From positions 124,001 to 188,000 of the forward strand of contig CAZFSM010000002.1 of NCBI GenBank assembly GCA_964521625.1: 64,000 nt of DNA. Reading direction: 5' to 3'. The position numbers and the translations under genes are program-made. The notes beneath the pieces were generated by a model. It was not told where the DNA came from. It did not search any database and worked only from the letters and a program-made list of their open reading frames with translations. The stretch is from UBA1444 sp964521625. Lineage in GTDB: Bacteria > Bacillota > Negativicutes > UBA1444. Position 1 is the first letter of the stretch. Each line of letters starts with the position of its first letter. Of the stretch, positions 24,402 to 33,491 are shown in pieces.

Positions 24402-24581
24402 ATGGCGGTACCCAAGCGGAAACTATCGAATTCACGAAAAAATCGGCGTAGGGCGAATTGGAAACTCACAGCTCCCAATCTTTCGGCCTGCCCACATTGC
24501 CACGAACTGAGAATGCCTCACCGGGTTTGTCCGGAATGCGGTTATTATGATGGTAAAGAAATTATCAAAAAGGCCGAGTAG
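24402..24581 (+). CDS. rpmF: Ribosomal protein bL32
   Basis: This 59-residue protein begins MAVPKRKLSNSRKN, the standard L32 start. It carries the zinc ribbon C30-x2-C33 and C43-x2-C46, so it is the zinc-binding (C+) form. GAAGGAGGTG lies 7 bases before the ATG. It follows yceD, as in most bacteria, and is followed by a terminator at 24609. Confidence 0.97.
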   Translation: MAVPKRKLSNSRKNRRRANWKLTAPNLSACPHCHELRMPHRVCPECGYYDGKEIIKKAE

Positions 24582-24608
24582 GTCGGAAAAAGTGCTGCAA
24601 TAAAGATG

Positions 24609-24638
24609 GGATCGGGAGTGCCTGATCCTTTCTTTTTA
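24609..24638 (+). terminator. Intrinsic terminator after rpmF
   Basis: An eight-base-pair stem GGATCGGG with CCTGATCC (one G-U pair) has loop AGTG and is followed by TTTCTTTTT. Confidence 0.82.
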
Positions 24639-24685
24639 TGCTCTTTTTTCCTGCATCACTTGGTACATAGGATGTGTAAGATCGT

Positions 24686-25666
24686 ATGGTCGAAGAAGTC
24701 TATCCTTCAATATACCGCATGGAAATTCCGATTCCCCGCAGTCCGCTCAAGGCTACGAACGCCTATGTCATTAAAGGTTCGGAACGAACGCTGTTGATTG
24801 ACAGCGGGCAAAATTGCGCCGAGGCGCTGACGGCGATTCAGGCAGGATTAGCTGAATTGCAGGTTGATTTACAACATACGGATATATTTGTGACCCATAT
24901 GCATGCCGATCATTCGGGACTACTGCCGTTTCTCAAGACTGAAACAACGCGACTTTTTGCTAACCCGGAGGATGCGGCAGTAATCAATCATATGTTTACC
25001 TCCGCTGATCCGATGGAGCCGCTACGCGTTGCGGCCTGTCAAAATGGATTCGAGCCTGATGAAGCGGTTGCTGCAATCCGGCGTCATCCTGGCAATGATA
25101 TCGGTTCAAAGGCCGGTTTGGAATTTAATTTCGTTGCAGATGGCGATATCATCGCGGCAGGTCCTTATAATTTCCGCTGTGTCGCTACGCCGGGACACAC
25201 CCAGGGGCATATTTGTTTATATGAACCGGAGTGTAAACTGCTGATTTCCGGCGATCATATATTGGGTGATATTAGTCCTAATATCACTTATTATTGGGGC
25301 GAACACAATCCTTTGCAACAATTCTGGAACTCATTGGAGTTGATCGAACAGCTAGACGTTGTGCAAGTCCTACCGGGCCATCGACGATTATTCGGCGACT
25401 GCCGGGGCAGGATTCAAGAATTGCAAGAGCATCACCAAAAGCGTTTGTCAGAAGCATACTCAATTTTACAGAGAGCGCCGATGACCGGCTATCAGGTGGC
25501 GTCTTACATGACGTGGGATATGGTTTACCGCTGTTGGGATGAAGTGGCGCCGGTCCAGAAATTCTTTGCCACCGGCGAAGCGTTGGCGCATCTGCGTTTT
25601 TTACTGGCCCAGGATAAAGTCAAATGTGAATGGCGGGGCGACGCCTATTGGTATTCACTCCAATAA
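24686..25666 (+). CDS. Metallo-beta-lactamase-fold hydrolase
   Basis: This 326-residue protein has the MBL zinc signature HMHADH (H71, H73, D75, H76) after a LIDSGQN strand, a later histidine in TPGHTQGHICL, and a metal-bridging aspartate in ISGDHIL. The C-terminal third is helical and resembles the winged-helix tail (LACTB2-like) of stand-alone MBL thioesterase- or endoribonuclease-like enzymes. The substrate is unknown. The ribosome site before ATG 24686 is weak (AGGA at long spacing). It is bracketed by terminators, so it is monocistronic. Confidence 0.85.
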   Translation: MVEEVYPSIYRMEIPIPRSPLKATNAYVIKGSERTLLIDSGQNCAEALTAIQAGLAELQVDLQHTDIFVTHMHADHSGLLPFLKTETTRLFANPEDAAVINHMFTSADPMEPLRVAACQNGFEPDEAVAAIRRHPGNDIGSKAGLEFNFVADGDIIAAGPYNFRCVATPGHTQGHICLYEPECKLLISGDHILGDISPNITYYWGEHNPLQQFWNSLELIEQLDVVQVLPGHRRLFGDCRGRIQELQEHHQKRLSEAYSILQRAPMTGYQVASYMTWDMVYRCWDEVAPVQKFFATGEALAHLRFLLAQDKVKCEWRGDAYWYSLQ

Positions 25667-25680
25667 TTCCTTTGATTATC

Positions 25681-25704
25681 ACCGGTCAGTGACCGGTTTT
25701 TTTA
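25681..25704 (+). terminator. Intrinsic terminator
   Basis: Stem ACCGGTC/GACCGGT with loop AGT is followed by a T-run, after the MBL gene. Confidence 0.85.
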
Positions 25705-25716
25705 TTTAAATTACTA

Positions 25717-25745
25717 TTGCGTTCGTCGCATCTTCCCGCTATAAT
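25717..25745 (+). promoter_or_regulatory. Sigma-A promoter for the fapR-plsX-fab operon
   Basis: TTGCGT (25717-25722) and TATAAT (25740-25745) have a 17-base spacer, about 50 bases before fapR. I could not find a convincing FapR palindrome around it. Confidence 0.6.
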
Positions 25746-25795
25746 TTTTATAGTAGCAGATAATAATATCAAGTGATATAAATGGTGTGGTGAAA

Positions 25796-26353
25796 ATGGC
25801 GCGTCAAGCCAAAAGACTTCGGCACGAACAACTGAAAAAGCTGATTGATCATTCGCCGTTTGTAACAGATGAGGACTTAGCAATCCGGTTTGGCGTCAGC
25901 ATTCAAACAATCCGATTAGACCGGATGGAAATGGGGATTCCTGAATTACGCGAGCGTACGCGCCAAGTAGCGCAAGAGGCCCATGCCAATCCCAAGGCAA
26001 TTGCCAGCCAAGATATGGTTGGCGAAATCCTGGATCTGGAACTGGGTAAAACGGGTATTTCAACCATGGTCGTTACACCGCTAATGGTATTTGAAAAAAC
26101 AAAGTTAGCCCGCGGACACCATATTTTTGCTCAGGCCAATTCGTTGGCGTTGGCAGTCATGGATGCACCCGCTGCCGTTACGGGAGTCGCCAATATCAAG
26201 TTTAAGGCGCCTGTCCGTGAAGGTGAAAAATTGTTGGCTAAAGCAGAAATCGTGCGAACAAGGGGTAATAAGAATTTTATTTGGGTCAAGATCCGTTCCG
26301 GTGCGCAAGAAGTTTTTAGGGCAAAATTTATAATGGTTTCACTGGAAGGATGA
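25796..26353 (+). CDS. fapR: Fatty acid biosynthesis repressor FapR
   Basis: This 185-residue protein has an N-terminal winged-helix region (FVTDEDLAIRFGVSIQTIRLDR, about 22-43) joined by a helix to a hotdog-fold domain (about 80-180) that binds malonyl-CoA. FapR represses fab and plsX genes when malonyl-CoA is low. GGTG precedes ATG 25796; GTG 25787 is an alternative. Its stop overlaps the plsX ribosome site, matching the fapR-plsX order of Bacillota and implying autoregulation. Confidence 0.93.
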   Translation: MARQAKRLRHEQLKKLIDHSPFVTDEDLAIRFGVSIQTIRLDRMEMGIPELRERTRQVAQEAHANPKAIASQDMVGEILDLELGKTGISTMVVTPLMVFEKTKLARGHHIFAQANSLALAVMDAPAAVTGVANIKFKAPVREGEKLLAKAEIVRTRGNKNFIWVKIRSGAQEVFRAKFIMVSLEG

Positions 26354-26358
26354 CAAGA

Positions 26359-27393
26359 ATGATAAGAATTGCTGTTGATGCAATGGGTGGCGACTTTGCC
26401 CCTGCAGAAATAGTGCTGGGCGCAGTCGACGGCGCTCGAAATTACGATTGTGAAATATTCTTGGTTGGTGATGAAGCCCGAATTCGGGATGTGTTGAGCA
26501 AAATTCCGGATTGGGAGAAACTGCCCATACAGATTGTTCATGCTTCGGAAATGATTGACATGAATGACCAACCGGGCGCTGCTGTGCGCAGAAAAAAGGA
26601 TGCTTCGGTTGTTGTGGCAACGCGACTGGTCAAAGAAAAAAAATGTGATGTGGCAATTGCTGCAGGGCACACTGGGGCTGCAGTTGCGGCTGCACTATTT
26701 GGGCTCGGCCGCATTGCCGGAATTGAACGCGCAGCTATTGCCACGGTGTTGCCGAACATGAATGGCAAGACAGTTATGCTAGATGCTGGGGCCAATGTTG
26801 ACTCTAAACCCAAACACTTGGTTCAGGCAGCGATCATGGGTTCGATCTATGCCGAATATGTGCTGGGAATGCCGAAGCCGCGGGTTGGTTTGCTAAATAT
26901 CGGCGAGGAACCGTCTAAGGGAAATGAACAGGCATTAGCAACATTTCCGTTGCTATCTGACCTGAAGACCATCAATTTCATCGGCAATGTTGAGGGCCGC
27001 GACATTACGGCAGGAACTGTCGATGTGGTGGTATGCGATGGATTTGTCGGCAACATCGTGCTCAAGACAGCGGAAGGGTTGGCCAAGTCTTTAATGCAGC
27101 TGGTCAAAGAAACTATCATGCAGGGCGGATTTATGGCCAAACTGGGTGGTTTGCTGATCATGCCGGCGATGCGCAAATTAAAGAAAAAATTGGATTATGC
27201 GGAGTATGGTGGCGCCCCGTTGTTGGGAATTGATGGCGGCTTCATAATTTGTCATGGCAGTTCCAAAGCCAGGGCGATTGAGAGCGCCGTACGAGCAGCA
27301 AAAGAGTTTTCGGACCAAAACGTGGTTGAGCATATTCGGGAGAATTTGATTAGGGAGGGTTTGTCTAATGACACAAGCGATAGCACAAAATAG
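26359..27393 (+). CDS. plsX: Phosphate acyltransferase PlsX
   Basis: This 344-residue enzyme converts acyl-ACP to acyl phosphate, the first dedicated phospholipid step with PlsY. The N-terminal IRIAVDAMGGDFAP and the later CDGFVGNIVLKT are signatures. ATG 26359 has GAAGGA 8 bases upstream; ATG 26350 overlaps that site. The last 26 bases overlap fabH. Length is normal. Confidence 0.95.
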   Translation: MIRIAVDAMGGDFAPAEIVLGAVDGARNYDCEIFLVGDEARIRDVLSKIPDWEKLPIQIVHASEMIDMNDQPGAAVRRKKDASVVVATRLVKEKKCDVAIAAGHTGAAVAAALFGLGRIAGIERAAIATVLPNMNGKTVMLDAGANVDSKPKHLVQAAIMGSIYAEYVLGMPKPRVGLLNIGEEPSKGNEQALATFPLLSDLKTINFIGNVEGRDITAGTVDVVVCDGFVGNIVLKTAEGLAKSLMQLVKETIMQGGFMAKLGGLLIMPAMRKLKKKLDYAEYGGAPLLGIDGGFIICHGSSKARAIESAVRAAKEFSDQNVVEHIRENLIREGLSNDTSDSTK

Positions 27394-28375
27394 GAATGTG
27401 GGGATTCTGGGGATTGGAAAATTTGTACCGGAAGAAATATTGACCAATAAAGACCTGGAAAAAATGGTAGATACGAATGATGAGTGGATTATAGAAAGGA
27501 CTGGAATTAAAGAGCGCCGAATTTCCAAACCGGATGTTCCGACATCTGAATTGGCTGTTTGGGCGTCGGAAAAAGCTTTGTTAGACGCCGGGCTTACAAT
27601 CAATGATATTGATTTGATTATTGTGGGGACTTCTAGCCCTGATATGTTTTATCCTTCGGTAGGCTGCCTGGTTCAGACACGACTTAACGCCAATAAAATT
27701 CCTGCATTCGATTTACAGGCCGGTTGCTCGGGTTTTTCGTATGGGATGGTTGTGGCGACACAATTTATCCGTTCGGGAATGTACAAGAAAATTTTGTTGA
27801 TTGGCGCAGATGAGATTTCCAAAATGCTTAACTGGAAAGATCGCAATACGTGCATTTTATTTGGCGATGGAGCAGGCGCGGTGGTTGTTGGCGAAGTGGC
27901 TGCTCCGTACGGTATACTGGGTGCATATATGGGATCTGACGGATCTGGTGGTGAACTTTTGAAATTTCCTGCTGGCGGGACCCGAATGCCTGCTACGGTG
28001 GAAACAGTGCAGCAGGATTTGCACTCCGTGCATATGGAAGGCAATGAGGTGTTTAAGTTCGCTGTGAGAGCCATGGGCGAAGCAGCCGGAAAAGCACTTG
28101 AAGATGCTGGATTGCAGGAAAGTGATGTTGATTGGCTGATCCCGCATCAGGCAAACATGCGAATTATTCAGTCGGCTGCAAAGCGACTGAAAATGCCGAT
28201 GGAAAAGGTTATTGTTAATTTGGACAAATATGGGAACACATCGTCGGCATCTATCCCGATTGCACTGGAAGAAGCGGTCGTGGATGGACGGATCAAACCA
28301 GGAGATATTGTGCTTATAGTTGGATTTGGTGCGGGGCTTACATGGGCGTCAGTTATATTCCGGTGGGGAAAATAA
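27368..28375 (+). CDS. fabH: Beta-ketoacyl-ACP synthase III
   Basis: This 335-residue condensing enzyme starts fatty acid synthesis from acyl-CoA and malonyl-ACP. The catalytic triad is visible as C120 (AGCSG), H260 (IPHQANM) and N290 (KYGNTSSAS). GGGAGGG precedes the ATG by about 8 bases, inside the end of plsX. FabD follows after about 40 bases. Confidence 0.96.
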   Translation: MTQAIAQNRNVGILGIGKFVPEEILTNKDLEKMVDTNDEWIIERTGIKERRISKPDVPTSELAVWASEKALLDAGLTINDIDLIIVGTSSPDMFYPSVGCLVQTRLNANKIPAFDLQAGCSGFSYGMVVATQFIRSGMYKKILLIGADEISKMLNWKDRNTCILFGDGAGAVVVGEVAAPYGILGAYMGSDGSGGELLKFPAGGTRMPATVETVQQDLHSVHMEGNEVFKFAVRAMGEAAGKALEDAGLQESDVDWLIPHQANMRIIQSAAKRLKMPMEKVIVNLDKYGNTSSASIPIALEEAVVDGRIKPGDIVLIVGFGAGLTWASVIFRWGK

Positions 28376-28415
28376 CATATTAATCGATGATTTTGATTTG
28401 GAAGGAAGGGTATTC

Positions 28416-29360
28416 GTGGCTAAAACCGCTTTTCTTTTCCCGGGACAAGGGTCACAGTCGGTGGGAATGGGTAAAGAGCTATCTGACAAATTCTCGGTTG
28501 CAAAAAAAACCTTTGAAGAAGCGGATCAGGCATTAGGCTTCTCCATTAGCAAACTATGTTTTGAGGGTCCCGAAGATGAATTGCGCAAAACGGTCAACAC
28601 CCAACCCGCCATTTTGACGGTCAGTGTCGCCGCTTTTCGTGTATTACAGGAAGCTGGCGTGCAGGTTGACATCACTGCAGGACATAGCCTGGGTGAATAT
28701 TCGGCGTTAGTTGCGGCAGGCGTGCTAGATTTCGCTGATGCAGTCCGTTTGGTCAACAAAAGGGGAGCGTTCATGCAAGAGGCGGTGCCGATCGGGCAAG
28801 GCGCCATGGCAGCTGTACTAGGGATTGAACGGGCTAAGGTAGTGGCAATTTGCGCAGAAGTGGAAAAAGAACATGGTGCGGTGCAAGCTGTCAATTTCAA
28901 TTGCCCTGGACAGATTGTCATTGCAGGCACAACCGCGGGAGTGGAAAAAGCGGCGGAAGCATTGAAAACTGCAGGCGCAAAACGAGCGATCCTATTACCG
29001 GTGAGTGCACCGTTTCATAGTTCATTATTGCAGCCGGCGGCTGAAAAATTGGCGGTGGAACTGGCAAAAGTCGAGTTTCATGAACCTAAAATTCCCGTTG
29101 TAGCCAATGTTAATGGTAAAGCCTCTTTTTCCAAGGCGGGGATCAAAGAATTGTTGGTGACTCAGGCTGCTAACCCGGTGCTCTGGGAAGATTGTGTCGC
29201 TACGGTGGCGGAGTATGGCGTGGATGTGAGTATTGAAGTGGGGCCGGGAAAAGTTTTGACCGGTTTTACCAAGAAAATCGCGCCGCAAATCAATACTTTG
29301 AACGTCGAAGATTTGGAGTCATTGCAAAAAACGCTTGATTATTTCAAGGAGGTCCGCTAA
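28416..29360 (+). CDS. fabD: Malonyl-CoA:ACP transacylase
   Basis: This 314-residue enzyme loads malonyl groups onto ACP. FPGQGSQ is at 8-14, the nucleophile is S91 in GHSLGEYSA, and the partner histidine is H201 in APFHSSLL. GTG 28416 follows GGAAGGAAGGG; an upstream in-frame ATG inside fabH is rejected because homology begins at MAKTAFLFPG. The stop is two bases before the fabG start, whose ribosome site lies in the last codons. Confidence 0.95.
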   Translation: MAKTAFLFPGQGSQSVGMGKELSDKFSVAKKTFEEADQALGFSISKLCFEGPEDELRKTVNTQPAILTVSVAAFRVLQEAGVQVDITAGHSLGEYSALVAAGVLDFADAVRLVNKRGAFMQEAVPIGQGAMAAVLGIERAKVVAICAEVEKEHGAVQAVNFNCPGQIVIAGTTAGVEKAAEALKTAGAKRAILLPVSAPFHSSLLQPAAEKLAVELAKVEFHEPKIPVVANVNGKASFSKAGIKELLVTQAANPVLWEDCVATVAEYGVDVSIEVGPGKVLTGFTKKIAPQINTLNVEDLESLQKTLDYFKEVR

Positions 29361-29361
29361 A

Positions 29362-30105
29362 ATGCTATTAGCCAACAAAACGGCTCTTGTTACTGGTGCA
29401 TCGAGAGGAATTGGCCGGGCGACCGCGCTTGAACTGGCCAAAGCCGGGGCTAAGGTTGCCGTCAATTATGCTGGAAATCGTGCTGCAGCCGAAGAAGTGG
29501 TGGCGATGATTGAAGCAGCTGGGGGTCAGGCGTTTATGGTTCAAGCTGACGTCGGCGACTCTGCTGCGGTAGACGCCATGATTAAATCCGTCGTAGAGCG
29601 TTTCGGCTCCATAGATATTCTGGTCAACAATGCCGGAATTACCCGCGATAACCTGATTATGCGGATGAAAGAAGAAGATTGGGACGCTGTGATTCATACG
29701 AATCTAAAAGGAATCTTCAACTGCACCAAAATTGTCACGAAGTTGATGATGAAGCAGCGTTATGGACGGATTGTGAACATGACATCGGTAGTCGGCGTCA
29801 TGGGTAACGCCGGGCAGTCGAATTACGCAGCCGCCAAGGCCGGTGTGATTGGATTCACCAAATCGATGGCCAAAGAACTGGCGTCGCGCAATATCACCGT
29901 CAACGCAGTTGCCCCGGGATATATTGCTACGGATATGACTGCTGATTTGCCAGAACAGGCCAAAACAGATCTGCAGACCCAGATTCCCCTCCAACGATTG
30001 GGAACTCCCGCAGATGTCGCTAGTGCGGTACTGTTTCTGGTATCGCCCGGCGCTGACTATATAACGGGCCAGACACTTCATGTAGATGGCGGAATGGTAA
30101 TGTGA
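29362..30105 (+). CDS. fabG: 3-oxoacyl-ACP reductase
   Basis: This 247-residue short-chain dehydrogenase reduces beta-ketoacyl-ACP with NADPH. The cofactor loop TGASRGIG is at 11-18, NNAG near 89-92, and the catalytic residues are S142, Y155 and K159. AAGGAGGT lies 8 bases before ATG 29362. It sits between fabD and acpP in the usual order. Confidence 0.96.
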   Translation: MLLANKTALVTGASRGIGRATALELAKAGAKVAVNYAGNRAAAEEVVAMIEAAGGQAFMVQADVGDSAAVDAMIKSVVERFGSIDILVNNAGITRDNLIMRMKEEDWDAVIHTNLKGIFNCTKIVTKLMMKQRYGRIVNMTSVVGVMGNAGQSNYAAAKAGVIGFTKSMAKELASRNITVNAVAPGYIATDMTADLPEQAKTDLQTQIPLQRLGTPADVASAVLFLVSPGADYITGQTLHVDGGMVM

Positions 30106-30139
30106 ACAACAGGACACACTTTGGAAGGAGGTGAAAAGC

Positions 30140-30376
30140 ATGTCGACATTTGAAACAGTCAAGCGGATCGTGGTAGATCAGCTGCAGGTAGCTGCCGACG
30201 ACGTCAAAATCGATTCCACGTTTATTGATGATCTTGGCGCAGACTCTCTGGACATCGTGGAATTGATCATGGCTTTTGAAGAGGAATTCAACATTGAAAT
30301 CCCTGACGAAATTGCCGAAAAGATCAAGACCGTCAAGGACGCGGTGGACTATATTGAAAAGGAAAAACAGGCTTAA
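30140..30376 (+). CDS. acpP: Acyl carrier protein
   Basis: This 78-residue acidic protein carries the phosphopantetheine attachment serine S36 in the LGADSLDIVEL motif. It carries acyl chains for the fab enzymes and PlsX. ATG 30140 has GGAAGGAGGTGA immediately upstream; GTG 30131 falls within that site. A strong hairpin follows, which may limit read-through so that acpP is made in excess of the downstream genes. Confidence 0.97.
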   Translation: MSTFETVKRIVVDQLQVAADDVKIDSTFIDDLGADSLDIVELIMAFEEEFNIEIPDEIAEKIKTVKDAVDYIEKEKQA

Positions 30377-30390
30377 CTGATTGTTGCGTG

Positions 30391-30428
30391 AGAAAGTCCC
30401 GCGGAACTGTTTCGCGGGACTTTCTTAG
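30391..30428 (+). terminator. Hairpin after acpP (terminator or attenuator)
   Basis: A 13-base-pair perfect stem AGAAAGTCCCGCG with its complement (30391-30403/30413-30425) has a nine-base loop. The T-run is short, so partial termination is likely. Confidence 0.6.
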
Positions 30429-30481
30429 AGCGACCGAAATTAATAGGTTATCTGTAGATGTCGATTGGGGGATTAAGGCAA

Positions 30482-31429
30482 TTGAAACTCCCGGAGTTAA
30501 GAATAGGAAAATTGGTTGCAAAAGTTCCAGTTATTCAAGGTGGCATGGCGATTCGTCTTTCGACGGCGCCACTCGCAGCGGCAGTGGCCCGTGAGGGCGG
30601 AATTGGCCTGATTGCCGCTTCTGGGATGACAGTGGACGAGTTGCGCAATGAAATTCGACTGGCCAGATCCCTGACTGATGGGATCGTGGGTATCAATATG
30701 ATGGTTGCGGCTCGTTCCTTTGCAGTAATGATAAAGACTGCCATTGAGGAAGGCATTGACTTGGTTGTTGCCGGTGCGGGTTTTTCCCGTGATATGTTTG
30801 CTTTGGGCAAAGAGTCGGGGACGCCAATTGTTCCAATTGTTTCAAGTGCCAAACTTGCCCGTATCTCGGAAGTGCTGGGTGCTGCGGCAGTAATTGTCGA
30901 GGGCAAGGAAGCTGGCGGACACTTGGGTACCGACCGTTCGATGCGGGTGATTGTGCCAGAAGTGCGCGCCGCGGTGAAAATACCGGTAATTGGCGCTGGC
31001 GGTATAATGAATGGCCGTGATATTGTCGATGTGATTCGTCTCGGCGGCAATGGCGTCCAAATGGGGATTCGTTTTGCGGCCAGTGAAGAATCAAATGCCG
31101 GCCCGGCATTAAAAGAGTTCTATTTGAAAGCCAAACCGGAAGATGTCATGTTGATCAATAGTCCGGTAGGTTTGCCTGGTCAGGCGGTACGCAATCCATT
31201 TGCAGCAAAGATTGCCGATGGGACGGTTCCCAAACCGGACTCCTGTGATGCTTGTTTGAAGCATTGTTCCCAGTCATTCTGCATCATTAAGGCACTTATC
31301 CGTGCCCAGCAGGGTGATGTGGAGACCGGCCTGGTCTTTACCGGTGAAAACGTCTTTAAAATCGATAAAATTTTATCAGTCAAGGAAATCATGGCAACGT
31401 TGGTTAAAGAAGCCGAAGCGACTGAATGA
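30482..31429 (+). CDS. FabK/nitronate monooxygenase-family flavin oxidoreductase
   Basis: This 315-residue TIM-barrel flavoprotein of the NMO/FabK family has PVIQGGMAI near the N-terminus and the FMN phosphate-binding stretches EGKEAGGHLG and VIGAGGIMNG. The position between acpP and fabF suggests enoyl-ACP reductase (FabK) work. However, the C-terminus has a cysteine cluster C-x2-C-x3-C-x4-C (about 260-272) absent from Streptococcus FabK, so a distinct redox role is possible. TTG 30482 is chosen with GGGGGA 9 bases upstream; ATG 30458 has no ribosome site. Confidence 0.8.
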   Translation: MKLPELRIGKLVAKVPVIQGGMAIRLSTAPLAAAVAREGGIGLIAASGMTVDELRNEIRLARSLTDGIVGINMMVAARSFAVMIKTAIEEGIDLVVAGAGFSRDMFALGKESGTPIVPIVSSAKLARISEVLGAAAVIVEGKEAGGHLGTDRSMRVIVPEVRAAVKIPVIGAGGIMNGRDIVDVIRLGGNGVQMGIRFAASEESNAGPALKEFYLKAKPEDVMLINSPVGLPGQAVRNPFAAKIADGTVPKPDSCDACLKHCSQSFCIIKALIRAQQGDVETGLVFTGENVFKIDKILSVKEIMATLVKEAEATE

Positions 31430-31444
31430 TGAGGAGTGACTGAA

Positions 31445-32686
31445 TTGAAGAAACGTGTAGTTATTACCGGTGTAGGAGCTATTTCGCCGATCGGCAATAC
31501 GGCAGCTGAATTTTGGCAGGCGCTATTGGCGGGGAAATCGGGGATTGGGCTGATTACGCGCTTTGATGCTGCAGAATATGATGCGAAAATTGCCGGTGAG
31601 GTAAAAGATTTCGATCCGACTGTTTTCATCGATAAAAAAGAAGCCCGCCGCATGGACCGTTTTACGCAGTTTGCCATTGCCGCCGCTAAAATGGCATTGG
31701 ATGATTCCGGCATGGATATGGAGAAAGAAGACAAGTCACGGATCGGTTCCTTTGTTGGCTCTGGCATTGGCGGCATGGATACTTTGCATGACCAGTATAA
31801 GAATTTGTTTGAAAAAGGTCCGAATCGCGTCAGTCCTTTTTTTATCCCCATGATGATTGCCAATATGGCAGCCGGTCAGGTTTCCATTGCATTCGGTCTG
31901 CAGGGGCCGAGCAGCTGTGTGGTGACTGCCTGTGCGACCGGGACCAATTGTATTGGCGATGCAATGAAAGTCATTCAACGCGGTGATGCTGACGTGATGG
32001 TGGCAGGCGGAACTGAAGCCGCTATTTCACCAGCAGGCATGGCAGGTTTTTGTTCAATGAAAGCATTATCAACCCGTAATGAAGCGCCGGAAAAAGCTTC
32101 CCGTCCGTTTGAAAAAGATCGGGATGGATTTGTCATGGGCGAAGGTTCTGGCATTGTGATATTGGAGTCACTGGAACATGCGTTGGCCCGTGGTGCCCGC
32201 ATTTATGCTGAACTTGCCGGATATGGCACGAATGCTGATGCTTATCATGTGACTGCCCCGGCGCCGGAAGGCGTTCAGGCGGCTCGTTGCATGGAGCTGG
32301 CAATCCAAGATGCCGGGCTGCAGATTACCGACGTTGATTATATCAATGCGCATGGGACTTCTACACCGCTGAATGACAAGAATGAGACGCTGGGGATTAA
32401 ACGCCTGTTTGGCGAACATGCAAAAAATATTGCTGTCAGTTCAATTAAATCGATGACCGGACATCTGCTCGGCGCCGCTGGGGGAATTGAATGTGTGGCA
32501 ACAGCATTGACTGTAGCCAATGATATGATACCTCCGACGATCAACTACGATAATCCCGATCCGGATCTTGATCTTGACTACGTTCCCAACCAAGCTAGGG
32601 CTAAAGTGGTAAAAGTTGCGATATCCAATTCGTTTGGGTTTGGCGGCCACAATGCAACCCTGCTCGTCAAGAAGTTTGAACAGTAA
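31445..32686 (+). CDS. fabF: Beta-ketoacyl-ACP synthase II
   Basis: This 413-residue elongating condensing enzyme has the catalytic residues C163 (TACATG), H303 (NAHGTSTPLND) and H340 (SMTGHLLGAAG). TTG 31445 has GAGGAG 8 bases upstream and matches the family start KKRVVITG; a GTG at 31436 lies within that site. The 3' end overlaps the proposed rnc start by 11 bases. Confidence 0.95.
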   Translation: MKKRVVITGVGAISPIGNTAAEFWQALLAGKSGIGLITRFDAAEYDAKIAGEVKDFDPTVFIDKKEARRMDRFTQFAIAAAKMALDDSGMDMEKEDKSRIGSFVGSGIGGMDTLHDQYKNLFEKGPNRVSPFFIPMMIANMAAGQVSIAFGLQGPSSCVVTACATGTNCIGDAMKVIQRGDADVMVAGGTEAAISPAGMAGFCSMKALSTRNEAPEKASRPFEKDRDGFVMGEGSGIVILESLEHALARGARIYAELAGYGTNADAYHVTAPAPEGVQAARCMELAIQDAGLQITDVDYINAHGTSTPLNDKNETLGIKRLFGEHAKNIAVSSIKSMTGHLLGAAGGIECVATALTVANDMIPPTINYDNPDPDLDLDYVPNQARAKVVKVAISNSFGFGGHNATLLVKKFEQ

Positions 32687-33374
32687 TCAAAACCGGGAGC
32701 GTCTTCAAACCTTGATGACGACTCTCGGTTTTTCTTTTACACAGCCGCAACTTTTGCTTCAGGCATTGGTGCATTCTTCGTATGCAAATGAAAATCCGAA
32801 GTTGCAACTTGCACATAATGAACGGCTCGAGTTCCTGGGTGATGCAGTGATTGAACTGATTGTCAGCAATTGGCTGTTCAGAGTGGAACCGGAATTAGCC
32901 GAAGGGGCAATGACCAGGGCTCGTGCTACGGTGGTATGTGAACGCAGTCTGGCAGCTGCTGCGCGTCGGATCGGCTTACATCAATACGTGCTGCTTGGCT
33001 GCGGGGAACAGGCGAGCGACTCTAAAGGCAGGCCCTCGATTTTAGCCGATGCTTTTGAAGCAGTGATCGGCGCCATGTATCTCGACGGCGGGCTGGCTGT
33101 GGCGACTGCATTTGTGGAAAATGTTTTGGGCGAAATGCTGGTTCAGGCAAGAGACGGACTCTTGTTCGAGGATTATAAAACGAAACTGCAGGAAGAATTG
33201 CAGAAAGAAGGCCCAAGAAATATTGTCTATGATGTAATGGTAGAATCGGGACCGGCCCATGCTCGCCAGTTTACGGTATCGGTATCGGTCGACGGCGTCG
33301 AATTGGGTATAGGAACAGGGAAAAGTAAAAAAATGGCTGAGCAGGCAGCGGCTCAGGCAGCTCTGAATCAATGA
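32676..33374 (+). CDS. rnc: Ribonuclease III
   Basis: This 232-residue protein has an RNase III domain with signature NERLEFLGD (48-56, catalytic E52 and D56) and a second acidic cluster ADAFEAVIGA, followed by a double-stranded RNA-binding domain (about 165-230, ending KKMAEQAAAQAAL). It processes rRNA and dsRNA. The TTG at 32676 gives the normal length and overlaps fabF; ATG 32715 is an alternative. The rnc-smc-ftsY order is conserved, but here spoVS lies between rnc and smc. Confidence 0.93.
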   Translation: MNSNQNRERLQTLMTTLGFSFTQPQLLLQALVHSSYANENPKLQLAHNERLEFLGDAVIELIVSNWLFRVEPELAEGAMTRARATVVCERSLAAAARRIGLHQYVLLGCGEQASDSKGRPSILADAFEAVIGAMYLDGGLAVATAFVENVLGEMLVQARDGLLFEDYKTKLQEELQKEGPRNIVYDVMVESGPAHARQFTVSVSVDGVELGIGTGKSKKMAEQAAAQAALNQ

Positions 33375-33418
33375 AACAGTTGGAGTAAATTCTGGCTGTT
33401 TTTTTCTTGTTTTTTTTG
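33374..33418 (+). terminator. Probable terminator after rnc
   Basis: A weak stem AAACAG/CTGTTT extended by G-U pairs is followed by two long T-runs up to 33418. It would end the fapR-rnc operon before spoVS. Confidence 0.6.
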
Positions 33419-33447
33419 CAAGGATTTATGTTACAGACGCAGAATTA
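33419..33447 (+). promoter_or_regulatory. Candidate sigma-H promoter for spoVS
   Basis: CAAGGATTT (33419-33427) and GCAGAATTA (33439-33447), 11 bases apart, match the B. subtilis sigma-H consensus RNAGGAWWW/RNNGAATWW with one mismatch. In B. subtilis spoVS is sigma-H-dependent. Confidence 0.6.
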
Positions 33448-33491
33448 AATACTACTGGTTACTCGAATCAATGTCGCAGGGAGGTTTTTGC

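Noticed and set aside
25705..25795. A FapR operator before fapR
   Set aside because: I could not find a palindrome like the known FapR site; only a sigma-A promoter is visible.
30535..31050. A 171-codon minus-strand frame opposite the FabK/NMO-like gene
   Set aside because: It is an antisense shadow with biased composition and no ribosome site.
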